Positions 34,701-43,768 are shown, counted from the stretch's first letter. The stretch is DNA of 64,000 nt from JBDRDD01 sp043821115 (GCA_043821115.1 JBDRDD010000024.1:62001-126000), one strand, 5' to 3'. The notes: generated by a model not told the origin, from the letters alone. Numbers and translations: made by a program.

Positions 34701-35822
34701 ATGGAAAATGTGAAGATCACCATTGTAGGGGCAGGCATTGTGGGGCTTGCAATAGCCAGGGAGCTTTCCCAAAACTACGGTGAAATTGTAGTTATAGAGA
34801 AGAATTTCTCTTTTGGGGAGGAAACAAGTTCCAGAAACAGTGAAGTTATCCATGCCGGTATATATTATCCGAAAAATTCTCTCAAAGCCAGGCTATGTGT
34901 TGAAGGCAAGGAGTTAATATACAAATACTCTAAAGAACACAATGTTTCTTCTAAGAAAACAGGGAAGCTAATAGTAGCTGTGAATAGTGATGAGGTGGAG
35001 AGACTTGAGAGCCTTTGTAAGCGCGGTATAGAAAACGGTGTAGAGGATTTAAGGGTAATATCCGAGCAAGAAGTAAAAAATCTTGAGCCGAACATAAGAG
35101 CTGTTGGGGCTATATATTCGCCTTCCACTGGACTCGTGGATTCTCAGGCTCTTATGCAGTCATTTGTTTTGGAGTCCAAACGCCGCAATGTAGAATTTGC
35201 CTATGAGACGGAACCAGAGAATATAGAACATAAAAATGATGGTTATAAGGTATTTGTCAGGGATAAATCAGATCGCATGTCCAGCTTTTTTACGAATATA
35301 TTAATTAACGCAGCAGGACTTGGGTCAGAAAAAATAGCGAGAATGGCCGGTATTGAGAAAAAAGAATATAAATTGAAATAATGCAAAGGGAGTTATTTTA
35401 AGGTTAAAAGTGAAAAAGCAAAGTTGATCAACCATCTCATTTATCCTCTTCCTTGCGAGGGAAGCGTGAGCCTTGGTATTCATACGGCTCTGAATTTATC
35501 AGGGAATCTAAGGTTGGGGCCGGATGCTGAATATATAGATAAGCTAAATTATGATATCGATGAGTCAAAAAAAGAGTTTTTTTATGAGGGCACAAGACAT
35601 TTTCTGCCGTTTATAGAATTGGGAGATCTTAGTCCTGATATAGCCGGGGTAAGGGCAAAACTGCAGGGGGAGGGTGAAGGGTTCAGGGATTTCATTATAA
35701 AGGATGAATCCGAAAATGAACTTCCGGGTTTCATAAATCTTGTGGGTATTGACTCTCCAGGACTTACCTGCGCAATGTCTATTGCCAAAAAAGTTAAAAC
35801 AATAGCGGAGCCTTTCCTTTAA
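34701..35822 (+). pseudogene. FAD-dependent oxidoreductase (LhgO-like), interrupted by one in-frame stop
   Basis: The N-terminal 226 codons encode the FAD-binding part: GAGIVGLAIARELS, then SSRNSEVIHAGIYYP, the hallmark of L-2-hydroxyglutarate oxidase/dehydrogenase-like enzymes. TAA at 35379-35381 stops this frame after YKLK. Reading on in the same frame gives CKGSYF, then LIYPLPCEGSVSLGIH, LRLGPDAEYIDKLNYD and NLVGIDSPGLT, the complete C-terminus to the TAA at 35820-35822. Family members read roughly [K/H]-[YP]-CKG at this spot, so the stop replaces one residue; TAT or TAC to TAA is a single base change. The full length would be 373 codons, normal for the family. It may be a recent nonsense mutation, an assembly error or, less likely, read-through. 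A restart at TTG 35424 would lack FAD binding. Confidence 0.85.
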
Positions 35823-35836
35823 AGGGGGATAGAAAA

Positions 35837-36517
35837 ATGGTACTGAAGATAGGACACAGAGGTGCGGCGGGATATGAACCTGAAAACACGTTGCTTTCAA
35901 TAAAAAAAGCACTTCAGTTAAAAGTTGATTTTGTAGAATTGGACGTGCAGGTTTGCAAAACAGGGGAAGTGATTGCGATGCATGATTCTAAAATCGACAG
36001 GACAACAAACGGAAAAGGATACATTACAGAGAGAACATTTGAGGAATTAAGGATGCTGGATGCAGGTAAGGGGGAGAAAATCCCGACACTTGAGGAAGTG
36101 CTTGACCTGGTAGACAGGAAAACAAAAGTAAATATAGAGATCAAGGGAGAAAATGCGGCAAAAGCCGTTTTTAATATTTTGAAGATTTATGTAAATGAAA
36201 AGAGTTGGACATGGGGTGATTTTCTCATTTCTTCATTTAATCACCCGGAACTTCTCAAACTAAAAGAACTCATCCCAGATGTTAAAATAGGGGCAGTCAT
36301 TGCAGGAATACCAGTTGATTACGCAGCTTGCGCTGAGAAAGTTCATGCTTATTCTCTGCACCCGTCCAAGGAATTCATTAACCAGACCCTGATTGATGAT
36401 GCGCACAAAAGGGGACTGCAGGTTTTTATATACACTTTAAATGACAAAGATGATATAGACCTTATGAAATCTATTGGTGTGGACGGTATTTTCTCTGATT
36501 TTCCTGACAGGCTGTAA
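35837..36517 (+). CDS. Glycerophosphodiester phosphodiesterase
   Basis: A 226-residue TIM-barrel enzyme of the UgpQ type. GHRGAAGYEPENT at the start carries the catalytic histidine and the first metal ligands, followed by ELDVQ and AMHDSKIDRTTNG with the second catalytic histidine. It hydrolyses glycerophosphodiesters to glycerol-3-phosphate and an alcohol. No signal peptide is present, so it is cytoplasmic. GGGGG lies before ATG 35837. Its 3' end overlaps a small lipoprotein gene in another frame. Confidence 0.92.
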   Translation: MVLKIGHRGAAGYEPENTLLSIKKALQLKVDFVELDVQVCKTGEVIAMHDSKIDRTTNGKGYITERTFEELRMLDAGKGEKIPTLEEVLDLVDRKTKVNIEIKGENAAKAVFNILKIYVNEKSWTWGDFLISSFNHPELLKLKELIPDVKIGAVIAGIPVDYAACAEKVHAYSLHPSKEFINQTLIDDAHKRGLQVFIYTLNDKDDIDLMKSIGVDGIFSDFPDRL

Positions 36518-36848
36518 ACCTTCCAAGATCGATGGCAAGAGGAGTCCTCAAAGCGGGGGGAAATCACCTACTGCTGTGGTTGACAGGCAATACCAGCGTT
36601 TCTGGGTTCACCAAAGTAAGGCGGACGTTTATGCCAAACTGGGTAAATACGAAGATGCGATAGCAGAATACAAAGAGATGATAAAACTTGATTCGGAGAG
36701 CAAGCTCTCGTACCAGAGGATCGAAAAAGCCTATTCATTGCTTTCCAAGCAGAGAAAGCTTACTGCCCCGGAAGAAAAAAAAAGGAAAGAAAATATGAAT
36801 CTAATGAAGAAACTTAAGAAGAAAAAGCCGGAAAAGGGTGATTCCTAG
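36477..36848 (+). CDS. Probable small lipoprotein with a TPR-like segment
   Basis: A 123-residue product starting at GTG 36477 (TTG 36474 is the alternative). The N-terminus is hydrophobic and ends in the lipobox L-T-G-C at residues 10-13. It then has YAKLGKYEDAIAEYKEMIKLD, one TPR-type repeat, and a lysine-rich tail. The signal sequence is short and lacks the usual positive residues, and no ribosome-binding site is visible. The first 41 bases overlap the end of the phosphodiesterase gene, so translation is probably coupled. The frame is closed by TGA just upstream, ruling out a longer start. Confidence 0.55.
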   Translation: MWTVFSLIFLTGCKPSKIDGKRSPQSGGKSPTAVVDRQYQRFWVHQSKADVYAKLGKYEDAIAEYKEMIKLDSESKLSYQRIEKAYSLLSKQRKLTAPEEKKRKENMNLMKKLKKKKPEKGDS

Positions 36849-36891
36849 TATTAAATCCGTAAAAAACACATAAATTTCAACGTAATTTACC

Positions 36892-36933
36892 AAAACGCAC
36901 AAGATGGGATTGGAATAGTTCTTGTGCGTTTTT
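36892..36933 (+). terminator. Rho-independent terminator
   Basis: AACGCACAAGA (36894-36904) pairs with TCTTGTGCGTT (36920-36930) around a 15-base loop, followed by more T. It separates the phosphodiesterase-lipoprotein unit from the next operon. Confidence 0.85.
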
Positions 36934-36964
36934 CCTTTGAGGGGTGTATTTGCCATAAAATGCG

Positions 36965-36993
36965 TTGACATATATATAGAAATATATTAGAAT
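36965..36993 (+). promoter_or_regulatory. Promoter of the 2-oxoacid:ferredoxin oxidoreductase operon
   Basis: TTGACA (36965-36970), a 17-base spacer and TAGAAT (36988-36993) form a near-consensus housekeeping promoter. The start would be near 37000, leaving a leader of about 30 bases. Confidence 0.8.
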
Positions 36994-37028
36994 TATAGAG
37001 TTAATAAAGTGTTAATATGGGGATTCTT

Positions 37029-37232
37029 ATGCCCAAAATTGTAATAGACAAGAAGAAGTGCAAGGGATGCGCAATGTGTGTGCATGCATGTCCCAAGCAC
37101 TTGATAATAATGAGTAAGGAATTCAACAAGAAAGGGTATCATCCTGCTCATTTTACGTCTGAAAAAGATTGTACCGGGTGCGGCTTGTGCTTTCAAGTCT
37201 GCCCGGATCTTGTTATAGAGGTATGGAAATAG
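37029..37232 (+). CDS. korD: 2-oxoacid:ferredoxin oxidoreductase, delta (2x[4Fe-4S]) subunit
   Basis: A 67-residue ferredoxin with two cluster motifs, CKGCAMCVHACPK and CTGCGLCFQVCPD, each CxxCxxCxxxCP. It carries electrons from the catalytic subunits to free ferredoxin. ATG 37029 is preferred over ATG 37017 because GGGGA lies six bases upstream of it. It is the first gene of a four-gene operon (D-A-B-C order), separated by one base from the alpha subunit gene. Confidence 0.9.
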   Translation: MPKIVIDKKKCKGCAMCVHACPKHLIIMSKEFNKKGYHPAHFTSEKDCTGCGLCFQVCPDLVIEVWK

Positions 37233-37233
37233 T

Positions 37234-38280
37234 ATGGCAAAAAAAGTGCTAATGAAGGGCAATATTGCTATGGGGGAGGGTGCTATCAAGGCAGGCTGCG
37301 GGGCATACTTCGGGTATCCCATAACACCACAGAATGATTTTACCGCCAATATGGCCAAGAGGATGGTGGAGCTTGGAAAGGTGTTTATACAGTCGGAGAG
37401 CGAGATCTCCGCAATTAATATGGTATTTGGAGCTGCTGTTACAGGGGCTCGTGCCATGACATCCTCGTCCTCTCCCGGGATAAGTCTCAAGCAGGAAGGC
37501 ATATCATATCTTGCGGGTTGTGAGCTGCCCTGTGTCATAGTAAATGTACAGCGTGGTGGCCCCGGTCTTGGGAATATATCCGGAAGCCAGGCAGACTATT
37601 TCCAGGCAACACGCGGCGGAGGGCATGGGGATTACAGAACACTTGTTCTTGCCCCCGACTCTGTACAGGAGATGTATGACCTTACGCAGGAGGCGTTTGA
37701 CCTTGCGGACAAGTATAGAAATCCCGTAGTCATTCTTGTTGACGGCGTGTTGGGGCAGATGATGGAACCTGTTGATATTGATAGCGAGGTAAAGAAACAC
37801 AAGTTACCAAAGAAGGACTGGGTGCTTAACGGTTGCAAAGGAAGGGAACCCAGGAGTATTAAGTCTCTACTAATGGAGGAAGGAGCTCTTGAGGCTCATA
37901 ATTGGGAGCTCTTCGATAAATATAAAAAGATGCAGAGTGAAGTGAAGTGCGAGGTGGAAGATATAGATGACGCTGATGTTGTGCTTGTTGCTTTCGGTAT
38001 AGCTGCACGTGTATGTAAGACAGCAATGCAGATAGCTAATAAAGACGGGAAGAAAATAGGTCTGATAAGACCTGTAACACTTTATCCTTTTCCCAGTGAT
38101 ATAATATCAAAGGTGGCTGGTAAGGTAAAGAAATTCCTGGTCGTGGAGATGAATCTCGGGCAGATGGTAGAGGACGTCAGACTTGCGGTGGCCGGCAAGG
38201 CAGAGGTGCATTTTTACGGAAGGCCGGGTGGTGGGATTAGCTCCCATGAAGAGATATTAGAAGAGCTGGAGAAGCTTTAA
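37234..38280 (+). CDS. korA: 2-oxoacid:ferredoxin oxidoreductase, alpha subunit
   Basis: A 348-residue subunit with the pyrimidine-binding half of the thiamine diphosphate site (GCGAYFGYPITPQNDF, SESEISAINMVFGAAVTGARAMTSSSSPG) and the C-terminal transketolase-like domain. With the other three gene products it oxidatively decarboxylates a 2-oxoacid to its acyl-CoA with reduction of ferredoxin. The subunit pattern fits 2-oxoglutarate or branched-chain 2-oxoacid (VorB-like) enzymes; the substrate cannot be decided from the sequence. The overall presence of this complex indicates an anaerobic, ferredoxin-based metabolism. Confidence 0.9.
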   Translation: MAKKVLMKGNIAMGEGAIKAGCGAYFGYPITPQNDFTANMAKRMVELGKVFIQSESEISAINMVFGAAVTGARAMTSSSSPGISLKQEGISYLAGCELPCVIVNVQRGGPGLGNISGSQADYFQATRGGGHGDYRTLVLAPDSVQEMYDLTQEAFDLADKYRNPVVILVDGVLGQMMEPVDIDSEVKKHKLPKKDWVLNGCKGREPRSIKSLLMEEGALEAHNWELFDKYKKMQSEVKCEVEDIDDADVVLVAFGIAARVCKTAMQIANKDGKKIGLIRPVTLYPFPSDIISKVAGKVKKFLVVEMNLGQMVEDVRLAVAGKAEVHFYGRPGGGISSHEEILEELEKL

Positions 38281-38281
38281 T

Positions 38282-39019
38282 ATGAAGAAGGTACTATCAC
38301 GTACAGAGTCACTAAAAGATACTGTTATGTCATACTGCCCTGGTTGCGGGCATGGTATCGCGCACAGGCTTGTCGCAGAGGTGATCGATGAGCTCGGGGT
38401 GCGTGAGAGTACAGTAGGCATCGCTCCCGTGGGCTGTGCGGTATTTGCGTATGATTACTGGAATTTTGATGTGACCGAGGCTGCACACGGAAGGCCTCCT
38501 GCTGTTGCAACAGGCATAAAAAGGGTAATGCCTGATAAGGTGGTTTTTACCTATCAGGGTGACGGTGACCTTATGGCTATAGGAACAGCGGAGATAATCC
38601 ATGCCGCAAACCGCGGTGAGAATATAACGACTATATTTATCAACAACTGTATATACGGGATGACAGGGGGTCAGATGGCTCCGACAACGCTTATCGGGCA
38701 GAAGACCACTACAACACCTTTTGGAAGGGACCAGAAGCTCGCGGGATATCCTATCAGAGCTTGTGAGCTGCTGGCAAGTCTTGACGGTGCAACATACCTT
38801 GAGCGTGTGTCGGTGGACAGCGCCAAGAATATTATACAGGCAAAGAAGGCGATAAAAAAGGCATTCAAGGTGCAGCTTGATAAGAAGGGTTTTTCGATGG
38901 TAGAGGTTCTCTCGCCCTGTCCGACTGACTGGGGGCTTGACACCCAGGAATCGATTGCTTGGCTCAGGGAGAACATGATACCGTACTTCTCTCTTGGGGT
39001 AGTAAAAGATAAGACTTAA
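38282..39019 (+). CDS. korB: 2-oxoacid:ferredoxin oxidoreductase, beta (ThDP-binding) subunit
   Basis: A 245-residue subunit. YCPGCGHGIAH near the start is the substrate-side motif, and QGDGDLMAIGTAEIIHAANR with NNCIYGMTGGQM is the GDG...N thiamine-diphosphate and magnesium motif. It completes the active site with the alpha subunit. It begins one base after the alpha subunit stop. Confidence 0.92.
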   Translation: MKKVLSRTESLKDTVMSYCPGCGHGIAHRLVAEVIDELGVRESTVGIAPVGCAVFAYDYWNFDVTEAAHGRPPAVATGIKRVMPDKVVFTYQGDGDLMAIGTAEIIHAANRGENITTIFINNCIYGMTGGQMAPTTLIGQKTTTTPFGRDQKLAGYPIRACELLASLDGATYLERVSVDSAKNIIQAKKAIKKAFKVQLDKKGFSMVEVLSPCPTDWGLDTQESIAWLRENMIPYFSLGVVKDKT

Positions 39020-39029
39020 AGGAGTCTTT

Positions 39030-39563
39030 ATGCAGGAAGAAGTAATTGTTGCAGGATTCGGGGGCCAGGGTATAATGTTCATGGGTAGACTGCTGGCGCA
39101 TGCCGCGATGCAGGAGAATAAGAACGTGACGTTCTTTCCTTCATATGGTGCCGAGATGCGCGGAGGAACAGCAAATTGCACTGTTGTAATATCTGATGAG
39201 GAGATAGGGTCTCCTGTAGTAAAGCATCCTCATAGTATTATAGTCCTTAACCAGCCTTCTACAGATAGATTTCTTCCCAGGATAAAGGATAAAGGGATAT
39301 TAGTCGTCAACTCGTCTCTAGTGCATGATATAGATAAAAGGGACGGTATAAATATTGTGAAGATAGAGGCAAGCCGGATCGCTGAGAGTTTGGGTGAGAA
39401 GAAAGTGGCGAACATGGTTGCCGTTGGAAGTTATATAAAAAAGACAGGTATACTGAAACTGGTGAGTCTTAAAGAGAGTTTAAAGATACTTCTAGGCGAG
39501 AAGAAAAAGAATCTCATAGACATTAACATAAAGGCGCTTGAGCACGGATATAACAAATATTAA
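39030..39563 (+). CDS. korC: 2-oxoacid:ferredoxin oxidoreductase, gamma subunit
   Basis: A 177-residue subunit of the KorC/PorC type, recognised by the N-terminal VAGFGGQGIMFMGRLLAHAAM and SYGAEMRGGTANCTVVIS, which together form the coenzyme A side of the complex. AAAGGAG precedes ATG 39030. It is the last of the four subunits. Confidence 0.92.
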   Translation: MQEEVIVAGFGGQGIMFMGRLLAHAAMQENKNVTFFPSYGAEMRGGTANCTVVISDEEIGSPVVKHPHSIIVLNQPSTDRFLPRIKDKGILVVNSSLVHDIDKRDGINIVKIEASRIAESLGEKKVANMVAVGSYIKKTGILKLVSLKESLKILLGEKKKNLIDINIKALEHGYNKY

Positions 39564-39575
39564 GAGGGAGGTGCT

Positions 39576-39794
39576 ATGAAAGCTCTTAAAATCGTTTTGG
39601 GGTTGTTTTTGCTGGTTGCAAGCATGGGTTTTCTCTACCGACCCAACATCATAATGAAGATAAACGAGATAGGAAGAGATTATATCTTTAATGATGTTTG
39701 GGTAATAAGCCATCGCTGGAAGGTAGGGGTTCTGTTGTTTGTGATGTCCCTCATAGCCCTGTACATGGGCATGAGCATGCCAGTAGCGCATTAA
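39576..39794 (+). CDS. Small membrane protein of unknown function
   Basis: A 72-residue protein with two hydrophobic segments (about residues 4-22 and 50-69) joined by a basic loop. I recognise no family. AGAGGGAGG lies directly before ATG 39576, so it is likely to be translated. It lies 12 bases after korC and may be co-transcribed with it. Confidence 0.55.
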   Translation: MKALKIVLGLFLLVASMGFLYRPNIIMKINEIGRDYIFNDVWVISHRWKVGVLLFVMSLIALYMGMSMPVAH

Positions 39795-39821
39795 AAATAT
39801 CAAGGTTAAGGAGTTCACGCA

Positions 39822-41171
39822 GTGAATGTACGTGATCTGTGCAATAATATTCTAAAAAAAGTCTGCACCAAGGAAGGTCTTGAGGCAGAGGTGTATCTCA
39901 TCGAAAGAAAGAGCACCAATATTGTCATAAGCCAGAAAAAGATAGAGGACTGCAAGGTTTCGCATAACAAGGGGGTAGGTCTTAGGATCCTCTCGGACAA
40001 CAGATGGGGCAGCGCTTATACAACGAGTTTTGATTCGAAGGATATTGATGCCATGGTAGGTATGGCATGGATGAACCTATCCCATACGACCGCTGATCAG
40101 CATAACAAATTGCCGGCTCACGAAAAGGGACTGGGGAGAGACCTGGATGACCTTATGATATATGACGCTTCTCTTGTGGGGATTTCCCTTGATGAGAAGA
40201 TGAAGCAAGTGCTCCTGATGGAAGAAAAGACGCTTGCTTTCGATAGTAAGGTAAAAAATGTTCCTCATGCAGCTTATAGTGACAGCGAATTCACCGTGAA
40301 CATAATTAATTCACTGGGAGTTGACGCCTCTTACTGCGGAACGGGATGTTCCATAGGAGTGGTTGCACTGGCTATGGGAAACGAGCAGACGCAGACCGGC
40401 AGTGAGTTCTCTGCCAGGAGGTTTTACAAAGACCTTGATGTGGGGAAAATGGCCCAAAGCGCGGCATGGCGTGCGGTGAGTATGCTCGGGGCACAACCTG
40501 TCAAGACAAAACGTACCACTATACTCTTTGACCCTCTTGTTGCAGGAGAATTCCTTAGCCTTATAGCAAGCGGGGTTTGTGCTGATTCCGTGCAGAGGGG
40601 TAAATCGCTTTTTAAAGGCAAGGTGGGTAAGAGAATAGCATCAAAGCTTGTCTCGATCCAGGATGACGGTATTCTTTCAGGAGGTATTTCCACTGCTTTT
40701 TGTGACGATGAAGGAGTGTTAAGCCAAAAAAAGACAGTAGTTAAGGATGGGGTGCTGCAGGGTTATTTGTATGACACATACAGCGCTTCAAGGGATAATA
40801 CAAAATCAACAGGTAATGCGGTAAGAGGCTCTTTCAAGGACAGCCCGGGTGTTGGCACTACCAATTTTTTTATAGAAAAGGGAGAAAAATCCAAAGAGGA
40901 TATTATAACGGATACAAAAGAAGGTTTCTATGTCATAGAAGTAATGGGAATGCATATGGCTGACCCCATATCAGGCGATTTTTCCGTGGGGGCATCGGGC
41001 TTGTGGATACGCAAGGGAGAATTCACGGTCCCTGTTCAGGGAGTTACGATAGCGGGAAACATTATAGATCTTTTGAATTCAATAGACGGTGTTGGGAGTG
41101 ACCTCATGTTCTACGGGGGTATAGGCTCTCCGACTCTCAGGATACAGGATATAATGATAGGCGGGATGTGA
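39822..41171 (+). CDS. PmbA/TldE-type TldD-family protein
   Basis: A 449-residue protein of the TldD/PmbA fold. The C-terminal half has FDPLVAGEFLSLIASGVCADSVQRGKS and GLWIRKGEFTVPVQGVTIAGN, which are typical. It lacks the HExxxH zinc motif of the catalytic TldD subunit, so by analogy with the E. coli TldD/TldE pair it should be the non-catalytic partner. No tldD is next to it in this window. In other bacteria the pair trims peptides or processes small modified peptides. GTG 39822 is set by TAAGGAG eight bases upstream. Confidence 0.82.
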   Translation: MNVRDLCNNILKKVCTKEGLEAEVYLIERKSTNIVISQKKIEDCKVSHNKGVGLRILSDNRWGSAYTTSFDSKDIDAMVGMAWMNLSHTTADQHNKLPAHEKGLGRDLDDLMIYDASLVGISLDEKMKQVLLMEEKTLAFDSKVKNVPHAAYSDSEFTVNIINSLGVDASYCGTGCSIGVVALAMGNEQTQTGSEFSARRFYKDLDVGKMAQSAAWRAVSMLGAQPVKTKRTTILFDPLVAGEFLSLIASGVCADSVQRGKSLFKGKVGKRIASKLVSIQDDGILSGGISTAFCDDEGVLSQKKTVVKDGVLQGYLYDTYSASRDNTKSTGNAVRGSFKDSPGVGTTNFFIEKGEKSKEDIITDTKEGFYVIEVMGMHMADPISGDFSVGASGLWIRKGEFTVPVQGVTIAGNIIDLLNSIDGVGSDLMFYGGIGSPTLRIQDIMIGGM

Positions 41172-41175
41172 TGAT

Positions 41176-42027
41176 ATGAGTATTTCAGGAAAAACAAAAA
41201 CAGTCGCAATATTGGGATGGCCTGTTGAGCATACGCTCTCACCCATAATGCACAACAGCGCGTTTGCCAAGCTAAAACTTGATTATGTTTATGTCGCGTT
41301 CGGTGTGCATCCTAAAGAACTCAAAGGTGCTGTTGAAGGCATCAGAGCCCTGGGTATAGCGGGTGTCAATGTAACAGTACCTCATAAGGAAAGCGTTATG
41401 AGGCATCTTGACTCTGTGAGCAAGGATGCATCACTTATCGGGGCTGTCAATACCGTATGCAACGAGGGCGGAACGCTTAAGGGGTATAACACTGACGGGG
41501 AAGGTTTTATTACTTCTCTCTTAAAAGATGCGAAAATAAAACTCGAGGGGAAAAAGGTCGTTCTTATAGGTGCGGGAGGTGTCGGCAAAGCCATAGCTGT
41601 AAAGCTGGCACAGAGGCCCATAGAGCACATGGTCATAACTGACAAGATAACGCCCAAGGCCAAGAAACTCTCAAGGCATATTGTTAAAAACATTCCTGAC
41701 TGTTGCGTATATGCTCTTCATTGCAAAGGCAGGGCGCTTAAGGACGAGATATTAGCTGCCGATATACTGATCAACGCGACTCCTTTGGGAATGCACCCAG
41801 AAGATCCGCCTGTGGTGGATCCGAAACTGCTCAGAAAAAAACTCTTTGTCTATGATGTTGTGTACAACAGGGAGACGGAATTGCTAAAGCAGGCAAAGCA
41901 AGTGGGCGCTAAACACCTGGGAGGGCTCGGTATGCTCTTATACCAGGGTGTCATAGCATTTGAATTGTGGACCGGGAGAGAAGCTCCGGTTGATATAATG
42001 CGTAAGGAATTAAAAAAAAGGTTTTAA
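41176..42027 (+). CDS. aroE: Shikimate dehydrogenase (NADP+)
   Basis: A 283-residue enzyme reducing 3-dehydroshikimate to shikimate. GWPVEHTLSPIMHNSAF is the substrate-binding N-terminus, NVTVPHKESV contains the catalytic lysine, VLIGAGGVGKA is the nucleotide-binding loop and NATPLGMHP lies near the cofactor. It opens a run of five shikimate-pathway genes, starting only four bases after the previous gene. Confidence 0.95.
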   Translation: MSISGKTKTVAILGWPVEHTLSPIMHNSAFAKLKLDYVYVAFGVHPKELKGAVEGIRALGIAGVNVTVPHKESVMRHLDSVSKDASLIGAVNTVCNEGGTLKGYNTDGEGFITSLLKDAKIKLEGKKVVLIGAGGVGKAIAVKLAQRPIEHMVITDKITPKAKKLSRHIVKNIPDCCVYALHCKGRALKDEILAADILINATPLGMHPEDPPVVDPKLLRKKLFVYDVVYNRETELLKQAKQVGAKHLGGLGMLLYQGVIAFELWTGREAPVDIMRKELKKRF

Positions 42028-42062
42028 CCAGGTATTTTTTGGAAGATCAAAAGGAGGAAACC

Positions 42063-43241
42063 ATGTTGCGCTTTTTAACAGCAGGAGAATCTCACGGAAA
42101 GAGTCTTACTGCTATTATAGAGGGGATTCCAGCCAAGCTTGGTCTGGGTGAGAAGGATATAAACAAGGAGCTCACGCGCCGCCAAAGCGGATACGGCCGT
42201 GGCAGGCGCATGCAGATAGAAAAAGACACGGCTGAGATAACATCGGGCGTAAGGCACGGCAAGACACTTGGAAGTCCAATTACCATGATTATAAAGAACA
42301 GGGACTGGCAGAACTGGAAGAATATCATGTCTATTGAACCTGCGGGAAAGAATTCCGCCCAGGCCGTGACGCATCCAAGACCGGGTCATGCTGACCTTGC
42401 GGGTCTTCTTAAGTACGGTTTCAGCGACGCGAGGAATATTATTGAAAGGGCCAGTGCGCGAGAGACCGCGGCAAGGGTTGCACTTGGCGCTGTTTCCAAG
42501 AAACTACTGGGTGAGTTCAAGATCAAGGTATACAGCAGGACTGTTCAAATCGGTAGTGTGAAGTGTACGGATGAATTTCATCCTTCACCGGCCAGTATAA
42601 AACTGATAGAATCCTCTAAAGTAAGATGTCTTTGCAAGGACTCCACCAAGAAGATGATAGCCTTAATAGATGAGGCCAGGGATAAAGGCGATACTCTCGG
42701 AGGAATATTTGAAATAGTGGTAACAAATGTTCCGGTGGGGCTTGGCAGTCATGTTGATGCCTCTCTTAAGCTTGACGGCAGGCTGGCACAGGGTCTTATG
42801 AGCATACAGTCTGTAAAGGGAGTAGAAGTAGGGCTTGGTTTCGAAGCCGCAAGGCGCTTTGGTTCTCTTGTCCATGACAGGATCCTCTACCAGAAGGGCT
42901 CATCGGCCAATAAAGGGAACAGGTTCTTCCATAAGACGAATAATGCCGGAGGCATAGAGGGCGGGATAAGCAACGGCGAGAGTATCACATTAAGAGTCGC
43001 TGTGAAACCTATCTCCACTCTGATGGATCCCCTGCAATCGGTTGATATAGTGACAAAGAAGGCTGTCAAAGCCACGGTAGAACGCTCCGATGTGTGCGTT
43101 GTTCCTGCTGCGGGTGTTGTTGGCGAGGCAGTTGTTGCATTTGAGATTGCCCGGGCGATGAAGGAAAAATTCGGCGCAGACAGCGTAGATGAAATGAAGA
43201 CAAATTTTATGAATTATATCGAAAGCGTCAAAGGAAGATAA
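42063..43241 (+). CDS. aroC: Chorismate synthase
   Basis: A 392-residue enzyme making chorismate from EPSP with reduced FMN. GESHGKSLTAIIEGIPAKL at the start, RRQSGYGRGRRM and the RASARETAARVALGA segment are all conserved FMN-site elements. ATG 42063 is preferred to TTG 42039 because AAGGAGG lies six bases before it and the conserved protein begins there. Confidence 0.95.
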   Translation: MLRFLTAGESHGKSLTAIIEGIPAKLGLGEKDINKELTRRQSGYGRGRRMQIEKDTAEITSGVRHGKTLGSPITMIIKNRDWQNWKNIMSIEPAGKNSAQAVTHPRPGHADLAGLLKYGFSDARNIIERASARETAARVALGAVSKKLLGEFKIKVYSRTVQIGSVKCTDEFHPSPASIKLIESSKVRCLCKDSTKKMIALIDEARDKGDTLGGIFEIVVTNVPVGLGSHVDASLKLDGRLAQGLMSIQSVKGVEVGLGFEAARRFGSLVHDRILYQKGSSANKGNRFFHKTNNAGGIEGGISNGESITLRVAVKPISTLMDPLQSVDIVTKKAVKATVERSDVCVVPAAGVVGEAVVAFEIARAMKEKFGADSVDEMKTNFMNYIESVKGR

Positions 43242-43252
43242 CAGGGGCTGGG

Positions 43253-43768
43253 ATGAATATCGCTCTCACTGGGTTTATGGGAACAGGTAAAACGGCTGTT
43301 GGCAAGAAACTGGCCAAAAAGCTGGACATGAAATATATTGACACCGATCTAATGATAGAGAAGGAAGCGGGGCTGACGATCCCCGGGATTTTTAAGAAGT
43401 TCGGTGAGCCCTGTTTCCGGGATCTTGAAACAAAGGCGGTGAAATCAGCCGCGAAACTCGATAACTGTGTTATAGCAACCGGTGGCGGCGTGGTACTTCG
43501 CAAACAGAATATGGAAGCACTCCAGAAGAACGCTGTGGTTGTGTGCCTGGAGGCAAATGTTGATGTCATAATGAAGAGAACATCTAAGAACAGGAAGAGA
43601 CCTCTTCTTGCAGATGTAGAGGACACAAGGAAGAAAATAAAAGAAATGCTTTCTTTTCGCAAACCCTTCTACAAGAGAGCGGATCTAAAGATTGATACAT
43701 CAAGTATGACAGCAGGGGCTGTCGTTAAGAAGATAATCGAATTTATCAGCTCACACAGGAGTGCTTAA
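43253..43768 (+). CDS. aroK: Shikimate kinase
   Basis: A 171-residue kinase with the P-loop GFMGTGKTAVG, DTD at residues 32-34 for substrate and magnesium, FRDLE and the ATGGGVV motif, all typical of AroK/AroL. It phosphorylates shikimate at the 3-hydroxyl. Its stop codon overlaps the aroB start (TAATG), so the two are translationally coupled. Confidence 0.95.
   Translation: MNIALTGFMGTGKTAVGKKLAKKLDMKYIDTDLMIEKEAGLTIPGIFKKFGEPCFRDLETKAVKSAAKLDNCVIATGGGVVLRKQNMEALQKNAVVVCLEANVDVIMKRTSKNRKRPLLADVEDTRKKIKEMLSFRKPFYKRADLKIDTSSMTAGAVVKKIIEFISSHRSA

Noticed and set aside
35381..35424. Frameshift as the cause of the split FAD oxidoreductase
   Set aside because: Counting codons shows that both halves are in the same frame (35382 to 35424 is 14 codons), so a single stop codon, not an indel, separates them.
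38330..39181. Minus-strand open frame of 283 codons
   Set aside because: It is antisense to korB and korC. The sense proteins have clear thiamine diphosphate and KorC motifs, while the antisense product has none.
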